Shown here: positions 54,649-62,898 of the stretch, in pieces
Layout of the letters: every line of letters starts with the position of its first letter
Numbering within the stretch: the first letter of the stretch is position 1
Assembly: GCA_963676655.2 (NCBI GenBank)
Contig: CAXXKX010000004.1
Span: 868,001-932,000, forward strand
Source of the DNA: G963676655 sp963676655
GTDB taxonomy: Bacteria; Verrucomicrobiota; Lentisphaeria; Victivallales; Victivallaceae
Length of the DNA stretch: 64,000 nt
Reading direction: 5' to 3'
Notes under the pieces: generated by a model
What the model saw: the letters and a program-made list of their open reading frames with translations, nothing else
Databases searched by the model: none
Told to the model about the DNA's origin: nothing
Position numbers and translations under genes: made by a program

Positions 54649-55365
54649 ATGCAGAAAACGTTAAAGAAATTAAGTAATGGCGAACACGTGACGATTGTCG
54701 CGCTGGGCGATTCGATTACCGAGGTCACATTTCATACTCAAGGCCGGATGAACTGGGTTCAACTGCTTGATGAGGCAATTTTTGAAGAATACGGTAATGG
54801 AATATGCACGATTATCAATTCCGGTAAATGCGGTTCCACCTATGCAGATGGCTTGAGCAGGCTCGAACGTGATGTTTTGCGTTATAATCCTGATCTGGTT
54901 GTAATTGCTTTCGGAATGAATGATTCAACTCGCGGAGTGGAAGGCTTGAGCCGGTTCAAAAGCGAACTTGAACAGATAGTAACCCTGATTCGGCAGCGCT
55001 GCGGCAGCGAAATTATGCTGCGTACGCCAAACCCGGTCGTGACGGTCCACGGTTTGCCGAAAACGCCGGAACAACCCGGTCCCGGTTGTGCTTATGAATC
55101 AACCGGCCATCCCGTCAAAACGTATGCGGCGGCGATCGTTGAAATGGCCGCAAAGCTGGATTGTGTCTGTGTCGATCACTATACATTATGGACCGAAAAA
55201 GTATTCAAGTTCAAACACCCGGTCGCCAACCCTTGTGCTCTCTGGCCGCGAATGTCGGACGCAATCCACCCCGGCTATACAGGTCATTTAGCTTTTTTCC
55301 GTGAACTTGCACCGTATTTCAAGGTAGCCGAATATTTTCCATGGGAAGAGGTGGAGAATAAATAA
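54649..55365 (+). CDS. SGNH-family hydrolase (esterase)
   Basis: The 238-residue protein has the SGNH/GDSL blocks. Block I is VALGDSITE with the catalytic Ser at about residue 24. Block II Gly lies in NSGKCGSTYADGL, block III Asn in AFGMNDSTRG and block V Asp-His in SDAIHPGYTGH. These enzymes remove acyl or acetyl groups from sugars or lipids. It is cytoplasmic (no signal peptide) and follows the kinase gene by 27 bases, so it is the last gene of the glycyl-radical operon. It may deacylate the imported substrate. Confidence 0.88.
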   Translation: MQKTLKKLSNGEHVTIVALGDSITEVTFHTQGRMNWVQLLDEAIFEEYGNGICTIINSGKCGSTYADGLSRLERDVLRYNPDLVVIAFGMNDSTRGVEGLSRFKSELEQIVTLIRQRCGSEIMLRTPNPVVTVHGLPKTPEQPGPGCAYESTGHPVKTYAAAIVEMAAKLDCVCVDHYTLWTEKVFKFKHPVANPCALWPRMSDAIHPGYTGHLAFFRELAPYFKVAEYFPWEEVENK

Positions 55366-55537
55366 AACGGCAAATTGGAGATTCTCAGCTTCAATGTCCA
55401 GCTTTATGCCTGCATGTAAATTGTCAGATACGCAAGTTGCCACTTTTCCGAAACAACAAGCATTTTTGACTGTTAGATATGCGACGACAAACGTTTCAAT
55501 AGGTTCTCATCGACAGAACGGGGCATTTTAACTACTT

Positions 55538-57022
55538 TTATGGGGCCGTTATTTTGAGTATTCCGCAGTTTTCCGGAACGTTTGCGTTATCCGGGTCCAA
55601 CCAAAAATTCTCGCTGCCGTTTGTCAACAGGAAATTATTGTCCTGATATGAGATTGAAAAGTCCCCCGCTCCGGGAAGGAGCGATGCGAGCGGAATGTTT
55701 TCTTTCACCAGGAGATTGACAATCGAATCATGTGTTTTGTATTTAATCAGCAAGCCGGCCGCACTATGATCATTAATTCTGCCGGAAACTTCATCAGTGC
55801 AGAAAAATACCTTGAGCGTGATGTTTATATTGAACGGGGAGGTTGTCGGCGCCAACATTGACAACTGGTGATTCTGCGGTTTTGTCAGGTAATGTTTGTC
55901 TGTATCAATTTGTTTTCCATCGAGATAAGTTCCGTTAGTCGATTCATCATCAGCAACCCATGCGCCCCGATCATCTATGCCTGATTTAAAATGAAAACTG
56001 CTCAGTTTCCTGTTCATGCGTTGTAACATATCCCTGCACCATCCATTGTCCCCGACATGGCCATGACGCATAACTATATCACATTCCCTGCTTTTGCCGA
56101 CAACTACATCCTCGCTGAATAAATATATGATTAAACCGTTATTGCATTCAAGGATAAGTTTTTTATGGGGCCTGGTAACTTTTTTTAGTGCTTTAGACTG
56201 CAATTTTTCAGATTGACTGATCGGGTATCCCGCATACATGTCGAGTGGAACCCATAGTTCTAATTTCTTTAATTCCTTAAGCGTTTCCCCTTTTGAACTC
56301 GTGAGATTGTGAAGGCCTTCCAGGACACTCAATTTATGGTCGCTGACATCACCTGATTGACTTATATCACCGATACTTATATGTAAATTTTCGAGAATCT
56401 TCGTACTCCGAATACCATCAGGATAAATATCAATCAACAATTGCTGGTCGAAGCAATACTCCTTCCCGTCCAGTTGGTAGGAAAAATGGATATCCACATT
56501 CTGTGATACTCCGATATTCAAGTCGCAAGTATCGATATGAAACCTGACAACCCGGGATGAACGTAAATGCATGATTCTCGGATCATATTCTTTAAAATAC
56601 GCCGCTCCCGGCAGTTTGATGTTGAAAAGAAAACCGGTAGCATTGGCCGCTTCGTCTGTCAACGGCGTCAAGCGGAATTGGAAACTGGAGCTTGCCCCTT
56701 TGATAAAAGCGGAAGCCGCCTGATTCCATTCAACTAAAAAGTGTTTACAGTCTGAAACAAAACCATTAAGCTCGGGCTCCGGTGTTGAAAAAGGGTTCTT
56801 TGTCTGGAAAATTTTTTCCTGGTGTTCGGAACTGGAAATATCTTCGTTTATTTTTTCGGAATCTCCTTCCCCGGATGAATCCTTTTCCACATGGTTAATT
56901 GCTCTTAATTCATTATTCTCACTACTGCCGCCTCCGTCAGACTGTTTAATTGGACGGCGGCATTTGTAGCAGAATTTATCACCCGGAATAATTACGGCAT
57001 TGCATTCACACTTTTCAGACAT
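55538..57022 (-). CDS. FHA-domain protein with N-terminal zinc ribbon
   Basis: The protein of 494 residues starts with a small zinc-ribbon-like motif (CECNAVIIPGDKFCYKC). An acidic, low-complexity linker follows (about 25-85), then a large region of unknown fold and an FHA domain (about 310-400). The FHA marks are GKSRECDI, LSSFHF and DDESTNGTYLDGK. FHA domains bind phosphothreonine, so it is likely a partner of the Ser/Thr kinases that begin 0.9 kb away in the opposite direction. The start at 57022 is chosen by its GGAG site. The repeat region lies between them. Target proteins are unknown. Confidence 0.85.
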   Translation of the reverse strand: MSEKCECNAVIIPGDKFCYKCRRPIKQSDGGGSSENNELRAINHVEKDSSGEGDSEKINEDISSSEHQEKIFQTKNPFSTPEPELNGFVSDCKHFLVEWNQAASAFIKGASSSFQFRLTPLTDEAANATGFLFNIKLPGAAYFKEYDPRIMHLRSSRVVRFHIDTCDLNIGVSQNVDIHFSYQLDGKEYCFDQQLLIDIYPDGIRSTKILENLHISIGDISQSGDVSDHKLSVLEGLHNLTSSKGETLKELKKLELWVPLDMYAGYPISQSEKLQSKALKKVTRPHKKLILECNNGLIIYLFSEDVVVGKSRECDIVMRHGHVGDNGWCRDMLQRMNRKLSSFHFKSGIDDRGAWVADDESTNGTYLDGKQIDTDKHYLTKPQNHQLSMLAPTTSPFNINITLKVFFCTDEVSGRINDHSAAGLLIKYKTHDSIVNLLVKENIPLASLLPGAGDFSISYQDNNFLLTNGSENFWLDPDNANVPENCGILKITAP

Positions 57023-57172
57023 AGTATAACGCTCCAAAATATTAAATTGTCACATTTCATTCGTGCCTGCACCCATTTTATCACGCACCCTGAGTAAAAA
57101 AATCTGATTATTGGAAAATAACACAATTATCAATACATTGCAACCGATATGTGAATATTCATTTAGCTTGCC

Positions 57173-57817
57173 GTTGCGATTGCCGAGCGCAAATGTTTTT
57201 TTTGCGAGCCCAGTAGCGCCAGGTCTCGATGAGACTGGCGGGGGCGTTTGGATATGTCGGAAAATGGTAGCTTGCGCTCTCCGAGCGCAAATGGCAAACG
57301 TTGTCGAGCCGGTCATTGTTACTTGCGTTCGGAGAACGCAAACTACCGAAGAGCAAATATTTTTTGCGAGCCCAGTAGAGCCAGGTCTCGATGAGACCGG
57401 CGGGGAACGCATGGATATGTCGGAAAATGGTAGCTTGCGCTCTCCGAGCGCAAATGGCAAACGTTGTCGAGCCGGTCATTGTTACTTGCGTTCGGAGAAC
57501 GCAAACTACTGAGAGCGAATATTTTTTTGCGGGACCAGTAGCGCCAGGTCTCGATGAGACCGGCGGGGAACGCATGGATATGTCGTTACCGTCAATCGGT
57601 TGCTAAAGAATAAGCTCGTGGGTGGGATGCTTTGCATCCCGGCGCTTTCACCGAAAGCTGCCCTACGGAATAAGCCCGTTCGCGGGCCGTAGCGCCAGGT
57701 CTCGATGAGACCGGCGGGGAACGCATGGATATGTCGTTACCGTCAATCGGTTGCTAAAGAATAAGCTCGTGGGTGGGATGCTTTGCATCCCGGCGCTTTC
57801 ATCGAAAGCTGCCCTAC
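57173..57817. repeat. REP-like hairpin array (left block)
   Basis: This gene-free stretch holds three hairpin families. Family 1 is GTAG, then arm CGCC(A)GGTCTC, loop GAT and arm GAGACCGGCG with the A bulged, at 57213-57240 (one change), 57375-57402 (one change), 57538-57565 and 57689-57716. Family 2, inverted, reads GTAG on the minus strand, then GGC(A)GCTTTC, GAT, GAAAGCGCC: 57641-57666 and 57792-57817. Family 3 is GTAG, one base, TTGCGYTC, loop TCC, GARCGCAA: plus at 57267-57290 and 57430-57453, minus at 57323-57346 and 57486-57509. A degenerate family 3 copy lies near 57176-57195. Larger repeat units of about 151 to 163 bases contain them. GTAG in front of a bulged hairpin is the known signature of REP elements. 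Open frames on the minus strand here are repeat artefacts. Confidence 0.85.
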
Positions 57818-57959
57818 TGGAACTAACCGTCCCGTTTTTTCGTGGTTAAATGACTCTTGCCGCGTGAGATTATTCGTTTTGTCGCGAATGATGCTTGAAG
57901 AATGATTTTTTTGAGTTTATTTTACCTTGATTATTTATTCCGGGAATAAGGTTTAATTT

Positions 57960-60900
57960 ATGCGAAAACAAGATGATATCTCTTTGGGAGATATGAATAC
58001 AGAAATAGCGGGGGAAAACTCCGGGGCGGAACTTGAGTTGTCTTTAGGCGATCAGCCGACGATGGACGAGACGGGATTCCAGCCGCTGGGCAAAGTTGAC
58101 CGTTACCAGATCGTGAAAGAACTCGGGGCCGGGGGCTTCGGAACTGTATTCCTGGCGAAGGATACGGAAGCCGGAACGCTGGTGGCGGTGAAAGCCCTTC
58201 CGCCGGAAATCTCCGCGATCCCGGAGGAGCTGGATAACGTCCGCAACAACTTTGCCTTTGTCTCCAAATTACTGCATCAGAATATCGCCGGACTGCTGTA
58301 TCTGCACAAAGTAGACGAGTGTGATGTCGCGGCGGAACGGCTCCTGCGGATATCCAACCGCAGTTACCTGGTAGTGATGGAATATGTCCAGGGAACGACG
58401 CTTTCAGTCTGGAAGAAACAATATCCTGATCGCAAGGTTCCGCTGGACAAGGCGCTGGACATCTGCGCGAAAGCGGCAGAGGCGCTGGATTACGCGCACA
58501 GCCGGAATATTATCCATCGTGACGTCAAACCCGCGAATATTATGATCGGAACCGACAATTCGGTCAAAGTCATGGACTTCGGCCTGGCGGCTGAAGTACG
58601 GTCGAGCATGAGCCGGGTATCACAGGAGAAGTTTGACACCTCCGGCACCCGGCCTTACATGGCCCCGGAACAGTGGGCCGGAGAAAAACAATCGGCCCCA
58701 ACCGATCAGTATGCATTGGCGGTAATGTTCTACGAACTTATCAGCGGCGAGGTGCCGTTCCAATCGGCCTTTGAAACCGGCGACGCCATATTGATGATGA
58801 ACCTGGTTCGTTCCGAGCCAGTCAAACCGTTGCCGGAACTGACTAAAAAACAGAACGCCGCGTTGCTGCGGGGACTGAGCAAGAATCCCGAAGAACGCTT
58901 CACCTCCTGCGGTGATTTCATCAGGGCGCTGTCCGGCGGCAAAACCGGTAGCTTGCGTTCTCCGAACGCAAATGGCAAATCCGCCAATACACTGAAGAAA
59001 CTGGTGGTGGTGTTTATGCTGCTTGCAATCATTGGCGGTGTGAGTTGGTATGGAGTGAACGTTTACCATGAGCAAGTCAAGGCTAAAGAAGAACTTGACC
59101 GGATCACTAAACTGAACGAAGAGAAGCGCAAAGAGATTTCAGCCGCTTTACGCCAGGCGAACAACCTGTATAACGACGGCAAATACAGCGAAGCGTCCAA
59201 CGCCCTGCAAAAGGTTTTCGATCTTGATCGTGATAACGCCAACGCGAAAGCATTACAGGATAAACTGGCGCTGGCCGCCGGTCTGGCGGACGTCTCGCCG
59301 ATCCGTTCAAAGGCTGAAGTAGACTGGGAAAGTGTCCAGAAACTCAGCCCGGCTGATGGCTTTGAACAGGACTTGAAACAATTGAAGATTGAGATCAAAA
59401 CCGCTGAGACGTTGTTTAACAAAGAAGATTACGGCTCAGCGCTTAAACGTTATCAAAGCGTGCTCAGCCAATGCAGCACGTTGCTAAAACTGGACGAATC
59501 CCGCAACGCCGCCAACGCCGCGGCGAACGACTGCGCCACCGCCAAACGCGCCGCCGATAAAGCCGAAGCGTCCCGCGATGCGCAACACCTCTATGTCCAG
59601 GCGGAAAAATCGGTCGCAGATGCCACTAAAGCCATGACGCAGCGGGACTATCAAGGGGCGCGGAAACACTACACATCCGCGACTGAACAGTACTCTAATG
59701 CTCAAACCTTCGCGGTTGAATACCGACAGGTAGTCGCGCTGAAAGATCAGCTTGACCGCTTGAAGCAGTCGGCGTTATCCGCCAGTGACATGGCGCTCTA
59801 TGGCGGTACCGGCTGGGTGAAGATTAAAACCTCGATCCTCAAGGCGGACAACTCATTGAAACAAAAGAATCTGGCGACCGCCCACCGGGAATATCAAGCC
59901 GCCATCGCCAATCTGCCGCAGGTGATAGCCGATGCTAAGAACACGAAAGAAGCCACCCGGAAGAGAGTGGCGGCCAGGACAGCTTATGAAACAGCTTTGT
60001 CCAATGCCACCGAACTTTACAACGCGAGCAAACGCTTAAGTAAAACCGACCCGCGGGCGCATGAGAAGTGCGTTGAGACGGTTAAGACGCTTGAGACTTT
60101 TGAGGGTAGCAGCCATTATGCGTATCTTGATTCCGACGCAAAAGCGAAGATAGCCAACTTGAAAAATCAGGCGGAGAGTTACTTGAAGACCCTGATTCCG
60201 CCGGTGGCGGCAGACCTGAAGGCTGTACGTAATGCGAGTTACGCGTCCTTATCCGGCCTGGCGTCCGGCAGTCGTGAAGCGCAGGAGCGGCAGAAACAAT
60301 GGGTAAACAAACTTGGTTTGCCGCTGGAAGTGGAAACAAAGAAAGTCGGGATCAAGCTGCGGTTAATCCCACCGGGAACATTTACGATGGGCAGTTCTCA
60401 GTCCGAACAAGAGGAATGCATCAGGTCTGTCAAATCTTCATCTTATTCAAATAGAACTAAAGATGCAATCGTTAAGATTATAAAGGCCGAAACCCAACAT
60501 CGCGTGACCTTGACCAAACCGTTCTACTGCGGAATGTATGAAGTGACGCAGGGGCAATGGACACGAGTAATGGGAAGTAACCCGAGTAAATTCACTGGAG
60601 CCGGGTACGACGCCCCGGTCGAGCAGGTCAGTTGGGAAGACTGTCAGAAGTTCCTGAATAAACTATGTGAACTCGAAGGCGTACCGCAAGGCACGTACCG
60701 GTTGTTGACTGAAGCTGAATGGGAGTATGCGTGCCGGGCAGGAACGAGTACAAGTCTTTACAATGGAGAGTTGAAAATACTTGGTTTGAGCAATGGACCA
60801 AAGATAGATGAGATTGGCTGGTATAGCGGCAATAGCGGGGTATCATATAGCGGCGCTATTGATTCATCAAAGTGGAAAGAGACGCAGTATTCACATAGTA

Positions 60901-61187
60901 AATCAGGCACGCATTCTGTAGGAAGCAAGGCCGCCAATGCGTTTGGTTTGCATGACATGATTGGTAACGTTTGGGAGTGGTGCAGTGACAGGTACGGAAA
61001 TTACCCCGGTGGAAGTACGACTGACCCCACGGGGGCCTCATCAGGCTCGTACCGGGTGAGCCGTGGCGGGTGCTGGAGCGGCAGCGCCAGGGGCTGCCGT
61101 TCCGCTTTTCGCGGCGGGGACACGCCGTCCGGCCGCATCAGCCTCCTGGGCTTCCGCCTTGCGAGGATAACTCCTGTGAATAAGTGA
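57960..61187 (+). CDS. membrane Ser/Thr protein kinase with C-terminal FGE/C-type-lectin domain
   Basis: The 1075-residue protein has a Hanks-type kinase domain (about 41-320; GAGGFGTVF P-loop, VAVKAL with the ATP Lys, HRDVKPAN at 186, DFGLA at 206, APEQ). A short insert (about 330-338) is encoded by a REP-like hairpin. A membrane helix (about 347-368) is followed by a long extracytoplasmic coiled-coil/TPR-like region (about 375-780) and an SUMF1/FGE-type domain (about 797-1070; LRLIPPGTFTMGS, YEVTQGQWTRVMG, LLTEAEWEYACRAG, MIGNVWEW). The last 40 residues (YRVSRGGCW to GFRLARI) look like a retroelement-diversified variable region. It is paralogous to the kinase at 62.9 kb and faces the FHA gene. 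It may carry surface recognition coupled to signalling; targets are unknown. Confidence 0.9.
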   Translation: MRKQDDISLGDMNTEIAGENSGAELELSLGDQPTMDETGFQPLGKVDRYQIVKELGAGGFGTVFLAKDTEAGTLVAVKALPPEISAIPEELDNVRNNFAFVSKLLHQNIAGLLYLHKVDECDVAAERLLRISNRSYLVVMEYVQGTTLSVWKKQYPDRKVPLDKALDICAKAAEALDYAHSRNIIHRDVKPANIMIGTDNSVKVMDFGLAAEVRSSMSRVSQEKFDTSGTRPYMAPEQWAGEKQSAPTDQYALAVMFYELISGEVPFQSAFETGDAILMMNLVRSEPVKPLPELTKKQNAALLRGLSKNPEERFTSCGDFIRALSGGKTGSLRSPNANGKSANTLKKLVVVFMLLAIIGGVSWYGVNVYHEQVKAKEELDRITKLNEEKRKEISAALRQANNLYNDGKYSEASNALQKVFDLDRDNANAKALQDKLALAAGLADVSPIRSKAEVDWESVQKLSPADGFEQDLKQLKIEIKTAETLFNKEDYGSALKRYQSVLSQCSTLLKLDESRNAANAAANDCATAKRAADKAEASRDAQHLYVQAEKSVADATKAMTQRDYQGARKHYTSATEQYSNAQTFAVEYRQVVALKDQLDRLKQSALSASDMALYGGTGWVKIKTSILKADNSLKQKNLATAHREYQAAIANLPQVIADAKNTKEATRKRVAARTAYETALSNATELYNASKRLSKTDPRAHEKCVETVKTLETFEGSSHYAYLDSDAKAKIANLKNQAESYLKTLIPPVAADLKAVRNASYASLSGLASGSREAQERQKQWVNKLGLPLEVETKKVGIKLRLIPPGTFTMGSSQSEQEECIRSVKSSSYSNRTKDAIVKIIKAETQHRVTLTKPFYCGMYEVTQGQWTRVMGSNPSKFTGAGYDAPVEQVSWEDCQKFLNKLCELEGVPQGTYRLLTEAEWEYACRAGTSTSLYNGELKILGLSNGPKIDEIGWYSGNSGVSYSGAIDSSKWKETQYSHSKSGTHSVGSKAANAFGLHDMIGNVWEWCSDRYGNYPGGSTTDPTGASSGSYRVSRGGCWSGSARGCRSAFRGGDTPSGRISLLGFRLARITPVNK
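58948..58971 (+). repeat. family 3 REP-like hairpin inside the kinase coding sequence
   Basis: GTAG, C, TTGCGTTC, loop TCC, GAACGCAA is the same hairpin as the copies at 57267 and 57430, with extended identity on the right (AATGGCAAA). It is read in frame as part of GSLRSPNANGK, between the kinase domain and the membrane helix. The second kinase has no such stretch at the equivalent place. This suggests insertion into the gene without breaking the frame. Confidence 0.85.
61051..61165 (+). other. candidate variable region of a diversity-generating retroelement
   Basis: The coding end of the FGE/C-type-lectin domain reads YRVSRGGCW, then GSARGCRSAFR, then TPSGRISLLGFRLA. The pattern of fixed residues (RGG-W, A--CRSA-R, P--R, LGFRLA) with variable ones between is typical of retroelement targets. 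The variable codons (AGC, GGC, AGC, AGG, GGC, GGC, GGG, GAC, GGC, ATC, AGC) can all come from AAC/AAN by changing A's. The stretch is much richer in G and C than its flanks. No template repeat or reverse transcriptase is seen in the window. Confidence 0.45.
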
Positions 61188-61230
61188 ACGGTAGTGAACC
61201 AAAGAAGCGGAGCCTTCTCCCGGCGAGCCC

Positions 61231-61662
61231 GTAGCGCCAGGTCTCGATGAGACCGGCGGGAAACGCATGGATATGTCGTTAACGTCAATCAGTGATTACA
61301 AAATGTATCTGTGGGTGGGATGCTGCCGCATCCCGGCGCTTTCATCGAAAGCGGCCCTACTGAATAAGCCCGTTCGCGGGCCAGTAGCGCCAGGTCTCGA
61401 TGAGACCGGCGGTGAACGTAAGTAATAGTCATTAACGTCAATCTGTGACTGAAGAATGGCTCATGGGTGGGATGCTGTCGCATCCCGGCGCTTTCATCGA
61501 AAGCGGCCCTACTGAATAAGCCCGTTCGCGGGCCGTAGCGCCAGGTCTCGATGAGACCGGCGGAGAATGCATGGATATGTCGTTAACGTCAATCAGTGAC
61601 TAAAGAATTGGCCCGTGGGTAATGCTTCCGCATCCCGGCGCTTTCATCGAAAGCTGCCCTAC
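61231..61662. repeat. REP-like hairpin array (middle block)
   Basis: Between the kinase stop and the RAYT gene, alternating inverted hairpins repeat every 151-153 bases. Family 1 copies are at 61231-61258, 61384-61411 and 61535-61562. Inverted family 2 copies are at 61335-61360, 61487-61512 and 61637-61662. Between each pair lies a GGGATGC/GCATCCC-type stem. The array continues to 25 bases before the RAYT start. No genes are seen in 61188-61688. Confidence 0.85.
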
Positions 61663-61688
61663 GGAAGAACAACTGGAGAAATGCAAAT

Positions 61689-62288
61689 TTGAAACGAAAA
61701 CCGGAAACTTTACGTTTTTATAGAAAACGTCTTCCTCATTGGGAAGTCCGGGACGGTTTGTATTTTGTTACAATAAGACAAAGTGGTAGTATTCCGAAAG
61801 ATGAACTTGAAAAACTGATGTTACTATTCAGAAAAATGAAAGATAATCAGTGCATTGCAGATATTGAATACCAGAGAAGAATTTTTATGATGCTTGAAAA
61901 TCTGCTAGATAATCATGGTAATGGAAATTTGACGGATCTGGGATATTTTGAAATAATTAAAGATGCAATTGAATACCGGCATGCTTCCGGAAAGTGGCAA
62001 ATGCTTGAATATGTGGTGATGCCTAATCACGTTCATTTATTTTTTAAGGCAAACGGAAGCCGTCTGTCAAATTTAATGAAAGACTTTAAACGTTGGACTG
62101 TGACTGAGTTTAAAAAACTTGAAGATGATAATTCGGTACGATGGCAACGAGAATGGTTTGATCACTGGTCGAGATCAACTGAAAAAGATGAAACAATCGT
62201 CGAGTACATTAGAAATAACCCGGTAAAGGCTGGTTTTGTAGAAAAATATCAAGACTGGCAATATGGAAGTTGGAGTAAGTCAGAGTAG
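61689..62288 (+). CDS. RAYT (REP-associated Y1 transposase)
   Basis: The 199-residue HUH transposase has the metal-binding MPNHVHLFF at about residue 110, then SNLMKDFKRWTVTEFKK with the likely region of the catalytic site. WQREWFDHWSRSTEKDETIVEYIRNNPVKAGF follows, whose YIRNNPVKAGF is the family's typical end. It is shorter and of a different subgroup from the Y1 protein at 7.7 kb. The TTG at 61689 is the start, with GGAGA about ten bases upstream, because no in-frame ATG precedes the conserved sequence. REP hairpins with 5' GTAG flank it on both sides, a REPtron arrangement. It probably nicks single-stranded DNA at GTAG hairpins. Confidence 0.88.
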   Translation: MKRKPETLRFYRKRLPHWEVRDGLYFVTIRQSGSIPKDELEKLMLLFRKMKDNQCIADIEYQRRIFMMLENLLDNHGNGNLTDLGYFEIIKDAIEYRHASGKWQMLEYVVMPNHVHLFFKANGSRLSNLMKDFKRWTVTEFKKLEDDNSVRWQREWFDHWSRSTEKDETIVEYIRNNPVKAGFVEKYQDWQYGSWSKSE

Positions 62289-62314
62289 TACAAGCATGCA
62301 CAAGGTCGCGGGCC

Positions 62315-62754
62315 GTAGCGCCAGGTCTCGATGAGACCGGCGGGGAACGTAAGTAATGGTCATGAACGTCAATCAGTGGCTGAAGGATAAGCCCGTGGGT
62401 GGGATGCTGCCGCATCCCGGCGCTTTCATCGAAAGCTGCCCTACCGAAGAGCAAATATTTTTTGCGGGACCAGTAGCGCCAGGTCTCGATGAGACCGGCG
62501 GGGAACGTAAGTAGTAGTCATTAACGTCAATCAGTGACTGAAGAATAAGCCCGAGGGTGGGATGCATTTGCATCCCGGCGCTTTCATCGAAAGCAGCCCT
62601 ACGGAATAAGCCCGTTTGCGGGCCGTAGCGCCAGGTCTCGATGAGACCGGCGGAGAACGTGAGTAATGGTCGTTAATGTCAATTTGTGACTGAAGAATAA
62701 GCCCGTGGGTGGGATGCATTCGCATCCCGGCGCTTTCATCGAAAGCAGCCCTGC
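62315..62754. repeat. REP-like hairpin array (right block)
   Basis: Family 1 copies (GTAG-CGCC(A)GGTCTC) are at 62315-62342, 62473-62500 and 62625-62652. Inverted family 2 copies are at 62419-62444, 62577-62602 and 62729-62754; the last has lost its GTAG (CCCTGC at the edge). They alternate as in the middle block and stop about 145 bases before the second kinase. No genes are seen in 62289-62898. Confidence 0.85.
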
Positions 62755-62898
62755 TTACGCTGAGCGTGATAATTTTCAGATATTTTTTCTAAAAATGCGT
62801 GAGAAGAGTTATTTCTGTAAGAATAATATTTGAATATGCTTTCATGCAGTGTATTATACCTAGTATTAAATGAATAATGAGGGACGAAAGATCTAGTG

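Noticed and set aside
57050..57575. Minus-strand open frames of 130 or more codons with repeated MRSPPVSSRPG-type sequences
   Set aside because: They are translations of REP hairpins and spacers and repeat with them; no start sites or domain content.
57960..61187. True formylglycine-generating enzyme that would activate the sulfatases
   Set aside because: The domain has the FGE fold signature but only one of the two catalytic-type cysteines is in a plausible position, and it is attached to a kinase; sulfatases here are more likely matured by an anaerobic enzyme elsewhere.
57173..62754. CRISPR array
   Set aside because: The repeat units are 151-163 bases long, inverted in turn and with conserved 'spacers'; no cas genes.
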